Below, in pieces: positions 1-12,345 of a stretch of 64,000 nt of DNA; position 1 is the stretch's first letter, and every line of letters starts with the position of its first letter. Both the position numbers and the translations under genes were made by a program. Origin of the DNA: Paraescarpia echinospica (taxonomy: Eukaryota > Annelida > Polychaeta > Sabellida > Siboglinidae); the NCBI GenBank assembly GCA_020002185.1, contig CM034534.1:34333559-34397558 (forward strand), given 5' to 3'. Under the pieces are notes generated by a model. The model did not search any database, had not been told where the DNA came from, and saw only the letters and a list, made by a program, of their open reading frames with translations.

Positions 1-600
1 TGAACGGAGAAAATTCAATTTTACAATGACATACGTCAGATCCTTAGCATTTAAATTTGCAGCTACAACCAAAACCAAGATCCATTGTATGTGCTAAATG
101 TAAGAGAATGTACAAATGTGTGCTTATGGTAATATTGCAGATGATAGAGATAAAATATATTGACAGAGAAACGACTCGTGGTGATCGGCCCATCAGACTC
201 CAATGTACGGGGGCTATCGGTACCCACTTTCATTTTTGGCGCTGTTCTTCATAACCGTGTGTCTAAAAATAATTAATTTCACAATCTGTTGGACAAGACC
301 CATCCGCACATACCTCATTAAATAGTTCGATCCAATTAGTATTAAAGGAATAAATACGTAATTTGTCCTAATGGGGCCATCTGACCCTACCCTACTCTAT
401 TTAACAAGATTTAACAAGATTTAATAAGATTGCCACCCAGAGAATTAACTCTAGGTGGCAGGTGGACAAGGAAGCCCTTTGGCTTATCGAGAGTCCGACC
501 CTTTTATCTATGTGTATCCCGCCCGTCTGAGGTATGTGTCGATTTTATTTTTAAACATATTCACGCTACTAGCACCCACACAATCAGCAGGTAATCTGTT
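1..600. other. Left edge, CR1 3' end and spacer
   Basis: No gene is recognised here. Near 400-430 a roughly 10-bp unit (TTAACAAGAT) occurs about three times, next to the 3' end of the minus-strand CR1-like LINE. Short 3'-terminal repeats are common in CR1 elements, so this may be that element's tail (inference). A small hairpin (CCACC / GGTGG arms) lies at about 432-460. Confidence 0.4.
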
Positions 601-3302
601 TCATTCATTTACAGTCCTTTGTGAAAATGAAAACTTTCTTATATCCAATCTACTCTGCTCCTTTGCCAATGTAAGTTCATGTCCTCTAGTCCTTCTATCT
701 TTCTTAACTGAGAAAAAAATATTTCTATCAATATTTTCATAACCCTTCAATATTTTAAACACTTCTATCTGATCTCCTCTCAATCTCCTGGTCTCTGGTG
801 TTGTTAAACCGCATTTTTTTAGGCGTATTTCGTAACTAAGATCCCTCAGTTTTGGTATCATTTTAGTTGCTCTCCTCTGCACTCTTTCTAGCATATCTAT
901 GTCCTTCCTGCGATATGGCCTCCACGCTTGAATACAATATTCTAAATGAGGCCTAACTATTGTTTTGTACAGCGGTATTATTAGCTCTTTTTCCTTATAC
1001 GTTATGTTTCGCCTAATTAATCCAAGGATTTGATTTCCCTTTGAAGCTGCAATTCCGCACTGCTCTGAAACCTTCATATCAGCACTAATGGTTAACCCTA
1101 AATCCTTTTCTTTTACAGTAGTACTTAGTACAGTACCCCCATTGTATATTCTACTTCTTCGTTCCCATGTCCTGTGTGGAGGCATTTACATTTCCCAAAA
1201 TTGAACAGCATTTGCCACTTTTCAGACCATTTGATCAACCTGTCAAGATCATCTTGTAAATGCTGTCTATCTCCATCACTGTTAATCCTTCTAAACACCT
1301 TTGTATCATCCGCAAATTTCAACACCTTGCTTGTTATTTCATCATCCAAATCGTTGATATATATTAAGAATAATATAGGACCTAATACTGATCCCTGCGG
1401 TACCCCACTCAATACTGATTTCCAGTTTGAAGCCTCCCCATCAACTACTACTCGTTGTCTTCTGTCAATCAACCATTGTTCTATCCAGTTTATTATACCA
1501 TTTCCTATGCCATGGGCCTTTAGTTTAAGCAGTAATCTTTGATGTGGTACTTTGTCGAAAGCTTTTTGAAAATCTAAGTAGACGATATCTACTGGTGATC
1601 CCTCATCTACCCACTTAGTGATGTCTTCCAAAAACATAACATATTTGTTAAGCATGACCTCGCTTTAAAAAACCATGTTGAGATGGGTTTATCAAGTTTT
1701 GTTTAACAAGAAAATCCACCATGTGATCTTTAATTAGTCTTTCTAACAATTTACAAATCACTGATGTTAAACTCACTGGTCTATAGTTCTCTGACTTGTT
1801 TCTCGAACCTTTTTTGAATAACGGTATAATGTTTGCTTCTTTCCATTCTAAAGGAACCACTCCCTCTTCTAATGACAAATTGAAAACTGTTGCAAGCGGT
1901 ATGCTAATTTGTTCTACAATTTCCAATAGTAGTTTGGGTGGAATACCCTCCACTCCAGGTGATTTATTATCCTTCATAGCCCTTATTTTCTTACCTACCA
2001 TTTCCGGGGTTACAATTAATTGTCCTAAATAGTCTGAATCTGCCCCCTTGAACTTAGCCTCTGGTGCTGGCAGTGAACTAATATCTTCCCTGGTAAACAC
2101 TGAACTAAAGTACTCATTCAGGTCTTCTGCCATTAAGAATCCCTCTGATATTATATTTCCAGCACTATCTTATAGAGGACCGACTTTATCTTGAACTTTC
2201 TGTTTGCTTCGAACATACGCATAAAAACTCTTGCTGTCATGTTTTATATTACTAGCTAATTGTTGTTCATAGCTTCTCTTTGAATTTCTAATTTCAGCTG
2301 TAGCTTGGTTAAGTGCTTCTTTATAACTGTTGTAGTCTTCATCATTTCCAGTACATCTGTATGACTTCCACATCATTTGTTTATACTTAATTTTTGTAAT
2401 GGCTTCTTTCGATAAGTGTTTCTTTTGGACCGTTTTCCTTGTTTTTTGAAGGGTACAAATTTATCGACTATGCACTTAATTTCACTCTTTAATACATTCC
2501 AGCATTCTGTTGCCGTCTTATTTTTCAGTGTGTTATTCCAGTCTATCTTTGCTAAATATTTCCTCATGTCCTTATACCTTCCTTTGTGGAAATTTCTCCT
2601 ATACTGCTTTTTACTATTCCTTTCTGATTTTACTTTGATGATAAAATGTATCTGGTTGTGATCGCTACTCCCCAGTGGCTCACATATCTTGACATTATCA
2701 ACTAATTCATTCTGTGAGGACAAAACTATGTCTAACACATTCTCACCCCTGGTTGGTTCTAGCACATGCTGAGAAAGGAATGTATCTTGAACTAAAACTA
2801 AAAACTTGTGGTCCTCACTCCCCATACTCTGTAGAGATTTCCATTGTATATGCCCGTGGTTAAAATTCCCCATAATAATACAGTCCCGTTTGCTTACTTC
2901 CCTTATAGCGTTTTGTATTTTTTCATTCTCTTCTATGCTTATGTTTGGACTTCGATAAACTAACCCAACTGTTAACGTTGAGTTTCCTGTAACTATGTTA
3001 CACCAAACAGCTTCTTCGCAATCTGCTTCTCTTTCTAATTTTATTTCATAAGCCTGGATAGATTCTTTAATATGTAAAATAACTCCACCTCCCTTTCTTC
3101 CTATTGTACCTTTTTTAAACATTACATATCCTGTCAATCCCAATTCGGCATCTGATATATCGGTGGTGGTCCAGGATTCGGTTATACCTATTATATGAGG
3201 GTCAATATCTTCTACCATAATGTTTAGTTCATTTCTTTTGTTTACTATACTCCTTGCATTTAAACAAACACATTTATATCCAGCTTCAGAAGAGTTTTCC
3301 AC
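601..3302 (-). pseudogene. CR1-like LINE ORF2 (endonuclease + reverse transcriptase), broken
   Basis: This would encode the endonuclease-reverse transcriptase of a CR1-clade non-LTR retrotransposon. The N-terminal part (3302-2373, 309 aa) is an exonuclease-endonuclease-phosphatase fold: it starts CLNARSIVNK and carries ITESW, GGGV, MGNFN and SSDHN motifs. The RT follows in pieces at 2376-2170, 2133-1648, 1655-1125 and 1185-601, with motifs YRPVSLTS, FDKVPHQRL, GVPQGSVLGP and FADDTK. Frames change near 2,440, 1,650 and 1,150. One in-frame TAA at 2172-2170 replaces a GAA codon that is still intact in a related copy at 37.5 kb. The protein is therefore not made intact and the copy is immobile unless helped in trans. 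The shared strand and spacing with ORF1 (3385-4588) support one element. Confidence 0.9.
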
Positions 3303-3384
3303 ACTGTTATTTGCTGATTTATTTGTGCTGTCTTTATCTATGCCTCCATTTTCAGGCTTTTCTGTGAGTCTCCCTGCTGCGAAT

Positions 3385-4588
3385 CTAGTTTAAATAGATA
3401 CAACCTGTCCCACTGTCAACAGATCGCAGCAGGTTCTCTGAGAAAACTGCTGCCCCCTTTCCACTAAGATGGAGGCCATCTCTCATGTACATATCTTCCC
3501 TCCCAACAAAGTATCCCCATAAATCTGTGAATCCCACCCCCTCTTCGTCACACATCTGCTCAACTAGTACGTTGATCGCCATCCTCTTACAGTTTCTATA
3601 CGTTGCCCCCCTTCCTCCCATTACTGGCAAAATTCCTGACAGAATAACCTGTTCAACTCTCGTCTTCTGTAGCTTCCTCACTAACTGTCTATACTTCTGT
3701 ACTATCGCAGTTGTTCCCTCCCTGTCTGCATTATTTGTTCCTACATGTACCAGTATAGACCCCCCCTTGCCATGTCCCAATACCTTCTCTACCCTGTCAG
3801 TTACATGTTCAATCCTAGCCCCCGGTAAACAAACAACGATGTCCTTCCCCTCGCTCAGTGCCTTGTCCGTCTTTCTCATAATGGAGTCGCCCATAAACAC
3901 CCTCTCTTTCCTCATTGCCCCCTCTATCACTGCCTTAGAATAGCTCCTTCTTCGGTTTGCATCTGTCTGCTTGTTGTCTTTCCCCCTGTCGTCTTCTCTC
4001 CTGTCACATTCTCTTCCGATCCATTCTTTCCTGTCGCTTTTTCTCTTGTCACCTTCCCTTTTATCAACTTCTCTTCTACACATTTTCTCTCACTTCCTTT
4101 CGTCCCTTCTTCGTTCGTCCCATCTCGTTTTCCTCTCTCCTCTCCCTTCCCATCTTCCCTCCCTCCTTCTCTACGGTCACTTTCTTCACTGTCACCTTCA
4201 CGCTTGTCACGTTTTCTGTTGTCGATTTTCCAATTTCTTCTCCTCCAATCACCTTCCCTCCTCTCAATCTCCTTTCCTCAGTTTTCTTGCCACTGCTATT
4301 CTCCTTCAGTCTTGCAGTATTCTCACCTCTCTCCCTGTCGTCTCTCTCCATTCGACCTGCCTCCTTGCTAATTCCCATCTCCATTCCCTTCACAATATCT
4401 GTCAACCTAACTATCTCCTTCTGCAGACACTCCACCTTCCAACACCCAATGCACTGAAAGGTGAATCCTTCCTCCATGGTTTCTGCCCATGACTTCCCAC
4501 AGCCGGACAATGCAAAATCTACCCAGCTGTGGCAGTGATCGCACACCAAGTGTCGCTTTGCCTTGACTTGCCGCTTGCAAGGCGCCAT
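3385..4588 (-). pseudogene. CR1-like LINE ORF1 (PHD-like finger, coiled coil, SGNH esterase), frameshifted
   Basis: ORF1 of the same CR1-like element, in two overlapping frames: 4588-4076 (170 aa) and 4083-3385 (232 aa), so a frameshift lies near 4,080. The N-terminal part has paired cysteines (CDHCHSW ... CIGC) like the PHD-type finger of CR1 ORF1 proteins, then a long Lys/Glu/Arg-rich coiled-coil-like stretch. The second part is an SGNH/GDSL-type esterase: FMGDSIM (nucleophile Ser block), VHVGTNNAD (block III Asn) and DGLHLSGKG (catalytic Asp-His). CR1 ORF1 proteins with an esterase domain are known and are thought to help with membrane or RNP handling. The catalytic residues appear intact although the frame is broken. 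Confidence 0.85.
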
Positions 4589-4599
4589 ATCCCGATCAG

Positions 4600-5720
4600 A
4601 AATTATTTAATAACTTAACTAACTTAGTCTTTATAAAGACTGTTTCCTGTGTACTACAGCACACTTTAGGTTACAAATTTCAATTACACAGCCAACTATT
4701 TATCCTGACACGAACGCTAACATTACCGGTAGTGACCTAATTTAAATACAATCAATTACGTTACGTTAGGCTGCTTTATTTATTTAGGTTACGCCGCCCG
4801 ACTATCGCCCTTGCTTAATTTTAACAACAATGCTACCTAATCAAAATATCTAGCAAGTACTGGCTTACACAGATATTATCTTATGTAAGTAGTTTGATGG
4901 TTGTTACTTTATCTCCTATATATTCTACCACATAATCAGGTTTGTTAAATCTTGTTTTCAAATTATCGAAGCCTAAGTGAGTTACCCTATTATCACTCAC
5001 TATACTAAGGTATTCTAAAATACTATAACTAACTAACTTTAAGCACAACTGCTACTCAATATATGTTTATTGCAACTTTATGAATGATATTAAGGCAAGA
5101 ATAATACTTATCAATCCGTAATTCCACTTGTTTATCAACTTTTCTGCACCACCAATTTCTACGATCTATCTCCGCCAAATATAGCCTCCTCTACTGGCCA
5201 TTTATTTCGAAGCATCCTTCCATGTCAGGGAGCGCTGTTGATTATTCTACACCCTCGGTGTCCCTGGCAGATCGTACTGTGCAAACGCTGAAGACAAGTT
5301 GTGCCCGCTATCCAACCATCTCATTGCCACTCTAGAATCAGTGATCTGGGTTTTAGCCAATTGTGGCAACATCTAAAGTTTGGGAAGTAGAAGTAGTTAT
5401 TACAAAATGCACCACGCAAACGGCAGGACTGGTAACTATATTGGGATTTCCTGGAGTTTCCTTTGGTATGGGCCACGAGCGTTTGCACAATTACATGTAG
5501 ACCCGCGCAGTCAACTACTAGGACAAAGCACAACTTATTCAGCATACGTTGCGTATGATATCCGCCAGGGGTGGAATAATCAACCACTCGGCACCACCCA
5601 CGGCTGGCAAAGATCTTTCTAAATACTTGTACTTGAGTTGACCTAGGTGTAGTTGTATTGATAAAACATAACATAAGATAATTGATTTTACGTTTTTTTC
5701 AAAGGAATTTGGCATACACT
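4600..5720. other. AT-rich spacer, possible CR1 5' UTR
   Basis: No convincing gene. The stretch next to 4,588 is probably the 5' untranslated part of the CR1-like element; its end cannot be placed from one copy. ORFs at 5,321-5,674 on both strands are short and match nothing I recognise. Confidence 0.3.
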
Positions 5721-6045
5721 TGTGGACTGCAGTAGCGCAGTGGTCTGAGCATCGGACTCTCTATTGAGAGAACCCGGGTTAGAATCCTGTGCGGCGGTCT
5801 CGAACCTTGGGCAATTTCGTTCATTCTACGTTGCTCCATTTCACTCAGCAGTATGAATGAATGCCTGGCAATAGACAGTGTCGGCTATGTTTGTATGAAT
5901 AGTCTTCGCGCATTAATTGCAGCGTGGCTGTATGCTTCCCAGATAAGTCGAGATGGTGTTCGATTGAACAGGTCTGCCAGGGAGTAAAGTGTACAGCGCT
6001 TTGAGCAATCCTAAGGACTGGCTACTGCGCTATATAAGAACTTCC
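5721..6045 (+). repeat. tRNA-derived SINE with an L2-like 3' tail
   Basis: The head has an RNA polymerase III A box (TAGCGCAGTGG, about 5733) and B box (GGTTAGAATCC, about 5778), spaced as in tRNA-derived SINEs. The body includes CTTGGGCAATTTCGTTCA, which recurs in a second SINE near 34.95 kb. The 3' end (6027-6040) reads GCGCTATATAAGAA, identical to the 3' tail of the L2-like LINE remnant at 53.36 kb (reverse strand). SINEs commonly borrow the tail of the LINE that mobilises them, so an L2-like partner is likely. Confidence 0.75.
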
Positions 6046-6141
6046 CTTTACTTGTTTACATTCATGGATATTTTGATATACGTGACCACAACCGTATATG
6101 TGACTCAAATCCAGTGTAAGACGAGTGTCTGCCAGTTGTAG

Positions 6142-7480
6142 AAGCAGACAACGCTGCCAACGAGGACGTTGACGTGGTCGGCATGGAGAATCACAAGTGG
6201 CTGAAACAGATGGTTAACTACCTCACGAAGGCGTCCACAGTCAAGCAGGTCACCGTCGGCGGACTTACAGGATGGTCAATATTCCTTACCTCTTTTGCTC
6301 AGTTTAACCGTTTTATTGCCAGCAAAATTGCGCTGACGTACAAAAAATGCCACGTCATTTTTTTAAACTTGCGCGTTATGCATTTAGTGTTCACATCTCA
6401 ACATTAAACTAGATATTTCCAATTCTATGTTTAATTCCTTACATACTATAGTCATGATGCAGACGCCAGCTAGTATTTTACTTCCCTATGCATGTGTAAC
6501 ACCGCGACATCTTCAAGGGTAACTTTGGAACCTGCTTGAAGAGACAAGTCTTCAACTCATGCGTACTTCCAGCGATGATATACGGCGCGGAAACATGGGC
6601 ACTCACCATCCAGGCAAAGAACAAGCTAGCAGCCGCACAAACAAAGATGGAAAGAAGTATCGGGAGAGAAAAACAAACATCAGGGTAAGAGAGAAGACAA
6701 AGGTAATAGACGTGATATAACAAATCAGAAGACAGAAGTGGACCTGGATAGGGCACATCAGCAGACTAAGTGATTACCGATAGACATCGCATATCACAAC
6801 CTGGAGACCTTACGAATGGAAACGATCTAGAGACCAGTGAGACGGTGGAGAGACGAACTAGACGGGTACTGGAAGGGCACCATCTGGCAGAGGATAGCGC
6901 AAGACAGGCAGATTTGGAAACGTCATGCTGAGGCCTTCGCCCAACCACATGACATTATGCCTGCACAGTGATGATGATGATGATGACGATGACGATGACG
7001 GTGACGGTGACGGTGACGGTGACGGTGACGGTGACGGTGACGGTGACGATGACGACGACGACGATGATGATGATGACGATGATGCATGTGTCATACAACA
7101 TACTTTTATCCCATATATTACTTACTTATTTGTTCCTCTCTCGTACATTACTTCAATAATCATAAACCAAATCTGCATTGATAAAATTGCTGTTTTTTGC
7201 TGACAAGTGTATGCATATATACATGCATGCGAACGTGTGCAAGCATGCTGCATCGTTGACCAATATAAGGAGGGGTGTTGAAGTCTTACGGTCCGTAGGC
7301 AGAGCTCAGCATCTGTGGCGGTCTGCTTGTCGTGCAGGTACGTGCTGCATGTGCGTGCGAGCGTGCATGCATGTGTGTGTACAGCGTGTGTCTTGTGTTG
7401 GCAGGTGTGCGGGCCACCTCTTTGTCAAGGTCAGCCATCTGGCGAGCATCGCCCTCGGCTGGAGTTTACTGGTCATCATG
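6142..7480 (+). CDS. FUN14-domain protein (FUNDC1-like), two internal exons only
   Basis: Two exons join in phase. Exon 6142-6274 follows a TTGTAG acceptor and ends TG|GTCAAT. Exon 7405-7480 follows a GGCAG acceptor and ends ATG|GTAAGT. The joined product contains VKQVTVGGLTGW then CAGHLFVKVSHLASIALGW, which matches the start of the FUN14 domain (PF04930). In FUNDC1 this domain is in the outer mitochondrial membrane and recruits LC3 for mitophagy. The N-terminal exon with the LC3-interacting motif and the remaining transmembrane exons are not seen. Downstream there are only microsatellites, a LINE, the gap and the virus-like element. The gene may continue beyond a large intron or may be truncated. 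The intron (6275-7404) holds an RTE-like remnant and a trinucleotide repeat. Confidence 0.65.
6508..6955 (+). mobile_element. RTE-like LINE 3' remnant
   Basis: The conceptual translation gives FNSCVLPAMIYGAETWALT, then TKMERSIGRE, and after stops and frame changes KWTWIGHISRL. This order (YGxETW, MER, KWxWxGHI) is the C-terminal part of RTE-type reverse transcriptases. Several stops show it is dead. It lies in the intron of the FUN14-like gene and runs up to the adjoining GAT/GAC repeat. Confidence 0.7.
6969..7085. repeat. GAT/GAC and GACGGT microsatellite
   Basis: A trinucleotide run grades into about nine copies of the hexamer GACGGT and back to GAC/GAT. It yields poly-Asp/Gly, poly-Met/Thr/Val and poly-Ser/Pro reading frames that are artefacts of the repeat. 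Confidence 0.95.
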
Positions 7481-7484
7481 GTAA

Positions 7485-7842
7485 GTGTTGCTAGGCAACC
7501 AGTGTCCTTGACAGCGATTGTTTGATGGCTGCTGTACTGTTATCGGTGCGTTCTGCAGTGTTTCGTAGCATTACGTCAGTTGGGCCTTCCGATGGACGTT
7601 AACACAACATGTAAGGAATTTAACAAAATGTACCAACACAAAAACCGAAATTACCTATTGATGTGATAATCCTGTCCTGGTTCTTCTCGCTTTCCCCGGT
7701 TTGACACTGCATTGCAAGTTTTCCCAAATTGTGAGTAATTCATCGTGATATCACAATAATATTGTTGAAATTAATCTTCATAATGGATTATTGCAGCACT
7801 GGTGAAGAATTAATATTCACCAGAATTTATTAATGTGCATAT

Positions 7843-7914
<72 letters not shown>

Positions 7915-8080
7915 TTTTATTAGAGTCTCACTCCACGTATACATGCATTAAAATACAAGACAAATAAATATATTACATTCAAAGTTAGCACTGTATACAA
8001 AGACCACTCAAAAAGAGTTATGAGAGACTTGTAAAAACAAAAATGTACAAATAAAAACAGTAATAATTTAATAAACATGT
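7485..8080. repeat. Spacer with (GTA)n microsatellite
   Basis: About 24 uninterrupted GTA units occupy 7842-7915. The rest of the stretch shows no gene. The part next to 8,085 is presumably the 3' UTR of the minus-strand LINE that follows. Confidence 0.9.
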
Positions 8081-8084
8081 GCTA

Positions 8085-11000
8085 TTATTTTGTTGTATTG
8101 TGTAATCTTGTGTGCAGTATTTTTTGGAGGATGCTGGCAGTCTTACTTATTATATTGTCATTACTCAATAAATATACAAATTTATCTTGATCATTCATAC
8201 TGGAAAAAGCAGGATCATTAAATGTTGCATAGCCTATTAGTTCTTTTCGTTCGTTAACATATAAAGGGCATTTCATTAAAACGTGAAACTCATTTTCTAT
8301 TTCATTCGTGCAATTATAACACGTCCTAGCTTCAGGTGGGGGGTAATTTCGTTCAAAACGTCCAGTTTCAATTCTGATTGGTGCCACGCCACATCGAAAT
8401 TATGCAAGTGCTGATCGATTACTTCTAGTCATGATTTTCTTAACATAATGCTCAGTTACAAATTTTGTTTTGAACTGTTTATAAGTTCTTAGTTTATTTT
8501 GTACTACCATTTCTGCCCTCTTCTCTATTTATAATATGAAGCCATTGCTGTTCCTGTAATACAGACAGGCAAACATCTGTGTGTTCTATTATAGCCTTTA
8601 CATTAACATGGTCTCTTATATTAGTAAGATTATGCATATTTAAGTGATTATAACGATGGTATACTTCGTAGCCCCAATTTCGTTTCCCACTTACGGTCAT
8701 TTCCATCATCCATAGAAACACACGTTTTGTCACTCTAGATACATCCATATTGATCAAACGACACCAGAGCCTAGTAACAGATAGCCATTGTTGGTTAGTC
8801 GAGGTTTTCCACCCCATTTCACCCTGTACTGCTGCTGATGGGGTATATTTACCCACACCTAGGAAAAATCGACAGGCTCTATTATGTATGCTATTTATGA
8901 CCGAATATTCCTTTGTACCCCAGACAGCAGAACCATAGTTAATAATGGAGAGCACCATACCATCGTATAGTTTTGTAAAACAATTAAAAGGCATTCCTCC
9001 ATTACATTTTGTCTTAGCCATTAACAAACCCAGAGCTCTGTTCGCCGTAGTAGCTACTGCTTTTACCATCACCTTATAATCAAGATATTCAGTTAAAATC
9101 AAACCTAAATATTTATACTTATTTACGATGCATATGATTTGGTCACCTAGTAGAAAATCGCAAGTAGTCTCAGATATCGATGGATTACGAAAATGTACAA
9201 TTTGAGTTTTGTCTTTGTTAATAGACATGCCCCAGTCATTGCACCATTTCCAGATAACATTTAGCAATGTATACAGTTCTTCTGCTGATTCGGCCAGCAC
9301 CACAATGTCACCTGCGTATGCTAACATTGTAACAATTTCGTCTCCGATCTTAACACCTTTACCCGTGCCTTTCAATTCAGTTAATAAATCGTTTATAAAC
9401 ATATTAAACATGATAGGTGATATAATACATCCCTGCTTAAGCCCGCATTCAACATTGAACCAGTCAGACTTTACGTTGTTGACCCTAACACAACATTTGT
9501 AATCAACATAATGATTTAAAAGCCTCAAGCATTTTCCCTTGTATGTTGAAGTTCGTAATCTTGTTCCCGGGGAAATGTCTATTGATACGGTCATAATCTT
9601 TACTAAAATCTACGAAACATGCAAACGTTTGCTGGCGGCATTTCTTTCTAGTATTGGTTATGTTTGTAATGGTAGATAGGTGGTCGAGACAACTGCGATC
9701 TGGTCTAAACCCATTTTGTTCATCACACAAAAGGTTGTTGGCCTCTACCCACGATATAAGACGATCATTTAAAATAGAGCAGTATATTTTATACACATGG
9801 GAACTAAGCGTAATTCCCCTATAGTTCAATGGCACTCGTGGATCAGACGTACAACACTTGGGTATCGGGGTTACAATGCCACGACGCCATGCTTCAGGAA
9901 CCATGCTGTTGTTAAAACAGTGATTAAATAGTTCGTAAAGGAAGTCTATGGCATTTTCGTTGACCAGCGGTTCGACTGGGATGTTATCATCACCCAATGC
10001 TTTGTGTTTCTTGGCCTTGTTTAAGGCCAGGTGAATGTCCTCCTTAGAGATAGGCCCATCAAGGTGTTCATTGTGACCCAGTGAGTGGGTCTCCACCGGC
10101 GGTTGATAGTCAATTGTTTGTTCGTAATTGACCGGGTTCAGCAAAGTGTGAAAGTCAGTTCTCCATTTATGTAATATCACGCTTTGATCAGTGGATCTGG
10201 AGCCGTCCTCTAGCATCACTTCCATTGGTATATTATAGATGCGTTCTTGTTTTATCCCTAATTTTTCAATATGCTTCCAGAAAGCATTTGGATCATATGA
10301 CGGCAGATCAAGTAGTTTGTCTTGTTGTTGACGCCAGAATTTGCGTTTGGCAGCTTGCACATGCCTATCAAACAGTTTCTGGGCTACCTTCATTTCCGCT
10401 TTCAGGTGCGGTTTATTTTGTTCGTCGCCCTTAATCCACAATTGTTCACTTGTTGTGAGGTTATTCCATAGGTGAGTAAGTTCATTTGTCCACCATTGTT
10501 TCTTGATCCGTCTACGCTTATTACTGAGCACTGAGAGGTTTACATGGACCATTTTTTGAAGTTTATCTTCCATCACCGTTTTAACATGTTCGCAGAAACT
10601 ATCATATACATTGTTCAGATTTTGTTGTGTTAAATTAGATCTTTGAATGAACTGCATGAGCGTAGCACAATGTTCTTGTGCTGTGTCGTCATCGAGAAAT
10701 GACTGGTCAATGCCTTCTAATTTATATCTCGTTGTACATGGAATTTTGGGGTTCGGATCTGTATTATTGTAGCATTCCATGTAATCCAGGAGTAAAACCC
10801 ATGTCAATATTGAGTGATCTGGGATGGTCTTGTGTGGGTCAATAATCGATACACACCCAGAGTCATTAAATATCTTTCATGCTGAAGTTATTTTAAAGTC
10901 GGTAAACGACGCCAAACGTTCATGCGGTACAGGGCAATAATCAACGACAGCCAAACCTTTGGTTGAAACAGATGTGAAGTCGTTTATCGACGAACCGCGA

Positions 11001-11611
11001 CCGTTCAGCATGCAACAGTTTGATGATATTAAAAGGTCGATGAGGTATTGTCCATGTGAATTCACTTTAAAATCAATAACTTTTCTCTCAGGAATGTCAT
11101 CCACACCTTCAATGTAATCAGGCTCACTGCCACAACAGCCATTGAAATCGCCACATATGAAGAATATTCCAAGTTTCTGGTATCGGTATATATGTGATAA
11201 TAGTTCGTTGTAATAGGTTTCGGGGTCAATGTAACGTGATGATCCGTCAGGAGGAAGGTAACACACACACATCCTAAAACTAGTATCCGAGCTCTTGCTT
11301 GTGAAAGTTATCCACATTATTCCTTCCACAGATGTGTCTAGAATTTTCACATTAAAATCAGGCAGCAGAGCATCTTTTACAAAAATGCCTACACCGCCTG
11401 ACCCTGACTTGGCCCGACAGTTCAGGTTTGTGCGATTATGCCCCCACCACTTATATCCATTCATTTCCAGCGTGTTTACATCTGTAAGATGTGTTTCCAC
11501 CACGGCGATTACATCCGTGTTGAGGTGTTTAACACATTCTGCCCTCACTTGGTAGTTGTCGGTGTTTTTGTTTAGCTTCCACCCGTTAACATTCCAACAT
11601 CCCACGGACAC
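8085..11611 (-). pseudogene. EN-RT LINE ORF2, degenerate (YAGD active site)
   Basis: ORF2 of a non-LTR retrotransposon, in pieces. The endonuclease (11611-10877) has CWNVNGWK, VETHL, GGVGIF, CGDFNG and DYC motifs. After a single in-frame TGA (10879-10877) the same frame continues as an RT N-terminus and fingers (10807-9503: YRGITLSS, NGFRPDRSC, FVDFSKDYD). The palm and thumb follow in another frame (9594-8494: GLKQGCIISP, MLAYAGDIVV). The C-terminus (8387-8085) is in a third frame, with a CCHC-like motif CYNCTN...HVLMKCPLY. The RT box reads YAGD instead of YADD (GGT at 9312-9310), so catalysis would be lost even without the frameshifts. The clade cannot be fixed by eye. It is one element with the upstream ORF1. 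Confidence 0.88.
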
Positions 11612-12318
11612 CTAGCGACGACCGCGCTCATCTGATCTATTGTCGCGCTCCCGACGTGTCCTTCGATTTCTTGGGTTTCGACCACGACTGTTTCCTTGTT
11701 CATTGTTCCTGGTGGTTGATGGGGAATTTGAGCGCGGTTGTTGGCGTTACGAGATCCGGCGTCACATCTCGTGATTCTGGAGCCGCGTAGTTCCAGGTTG
11801 TTGTTGTCAAGAGCTTTTACGAGGATTCTGAAGTTCGATTCGATTACACGTTGCTCTTTTGGCTTGTCGTGGACTATTATGATATCACGATATTTCGCAC
11901 TTTGTCGTAAGTCTTTTTTTGTTTTCAATACTTTCGCTTTGTCATTAGCGGTTTTAAACGTCGTTATTACGACGCCAGGGTAGCCGTTTCTGCTGGATGT
12001 TTTGCGTACAGCTTTTTCACATTTTACATCTGTGAGCTTGAGCCCGTCTCTCAGTATTTGGTTGATTTTTTCCACTACGTTTTCGTTCTCCGATTCGGGT
12101 AGGTTAAGAACGACACTGTTTAGAGCGCGACCGTCGTGTGCACCCACTACGTCTGCGTACGAGGGCACCCAGTTCTCCAAAGCTGTAAGACGGCCCTCCA
12201 GGTTCTCGTCCGTATCTACACAGGCATATCTTTGTTCGAGATTTAGTATCCTTTCTTCTAGAGCTGCTGTTCGTGTGTTAATGTCGTCACGGAGTGCATT
12301 CATCTGATCTTCGTTCAT
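11572..12318 (-). CDS. LINE ORF1-like RNA-binding/coiled-coil protein
   Basis: ORF1 (248 aa) of the same LINE, overlapping the endonuclease ORF by about 40 bp in another frame. Residues 1-50 are heptad-like (MNALRDDINTRTAALEERI, LEQRY, LENWV), as in L1-type ORF1 trimerisation coiled coils. The middle (VVLNLPESENENV, GYPGVVITTF, KVLKTKKDLR, YRDIIIVHDKPKEQR) resembles the RRM plus C-terminal domain used for RNA chaperone activity. The ORF starts 28 bp from the N-gap, so its true start may be hidden. The last third looks low-complexity and may reflect a frame error. Confidence 0.6.
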   Translation of the reverse strand: MNEDQMNALRDDINTRTAALEERILNLEQRYACVDTDENLEGRLTALENWVPSYADVVGAHDGRALNSVVLNLPESENENVVEKINQILRDGLKLTDVKCEKAVRKTSSRNGYPGVVITTFKTANDKAKVLKTKKDLRQSAKYRDIIIVHDKPKEQRVIESNFRILVKALDNNNLELRGSRITRCDAGSRNANNRAQIPHQPPGTMNKETVVVETQEIEGHVGSATIDQMSAVVARCPWDVGMLTGGS

Positions 12319-12345
12319 ATCCGCAATTTGTTAGATAGTGTTTTC

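Noticed and set aside
3957..4492. Two plus-strand ORFs rich in Ser/Leu/Phe
   Set aside because: Antisense shadows of the Lys/Arg/Glu-rich CR1 ORF1.
6858..7203. Poly-Asp, poly-Ser/Pro and poly-Thr/Val ORFs
   Set aside because: Translation of the GAT/GACGGT microsatellite.
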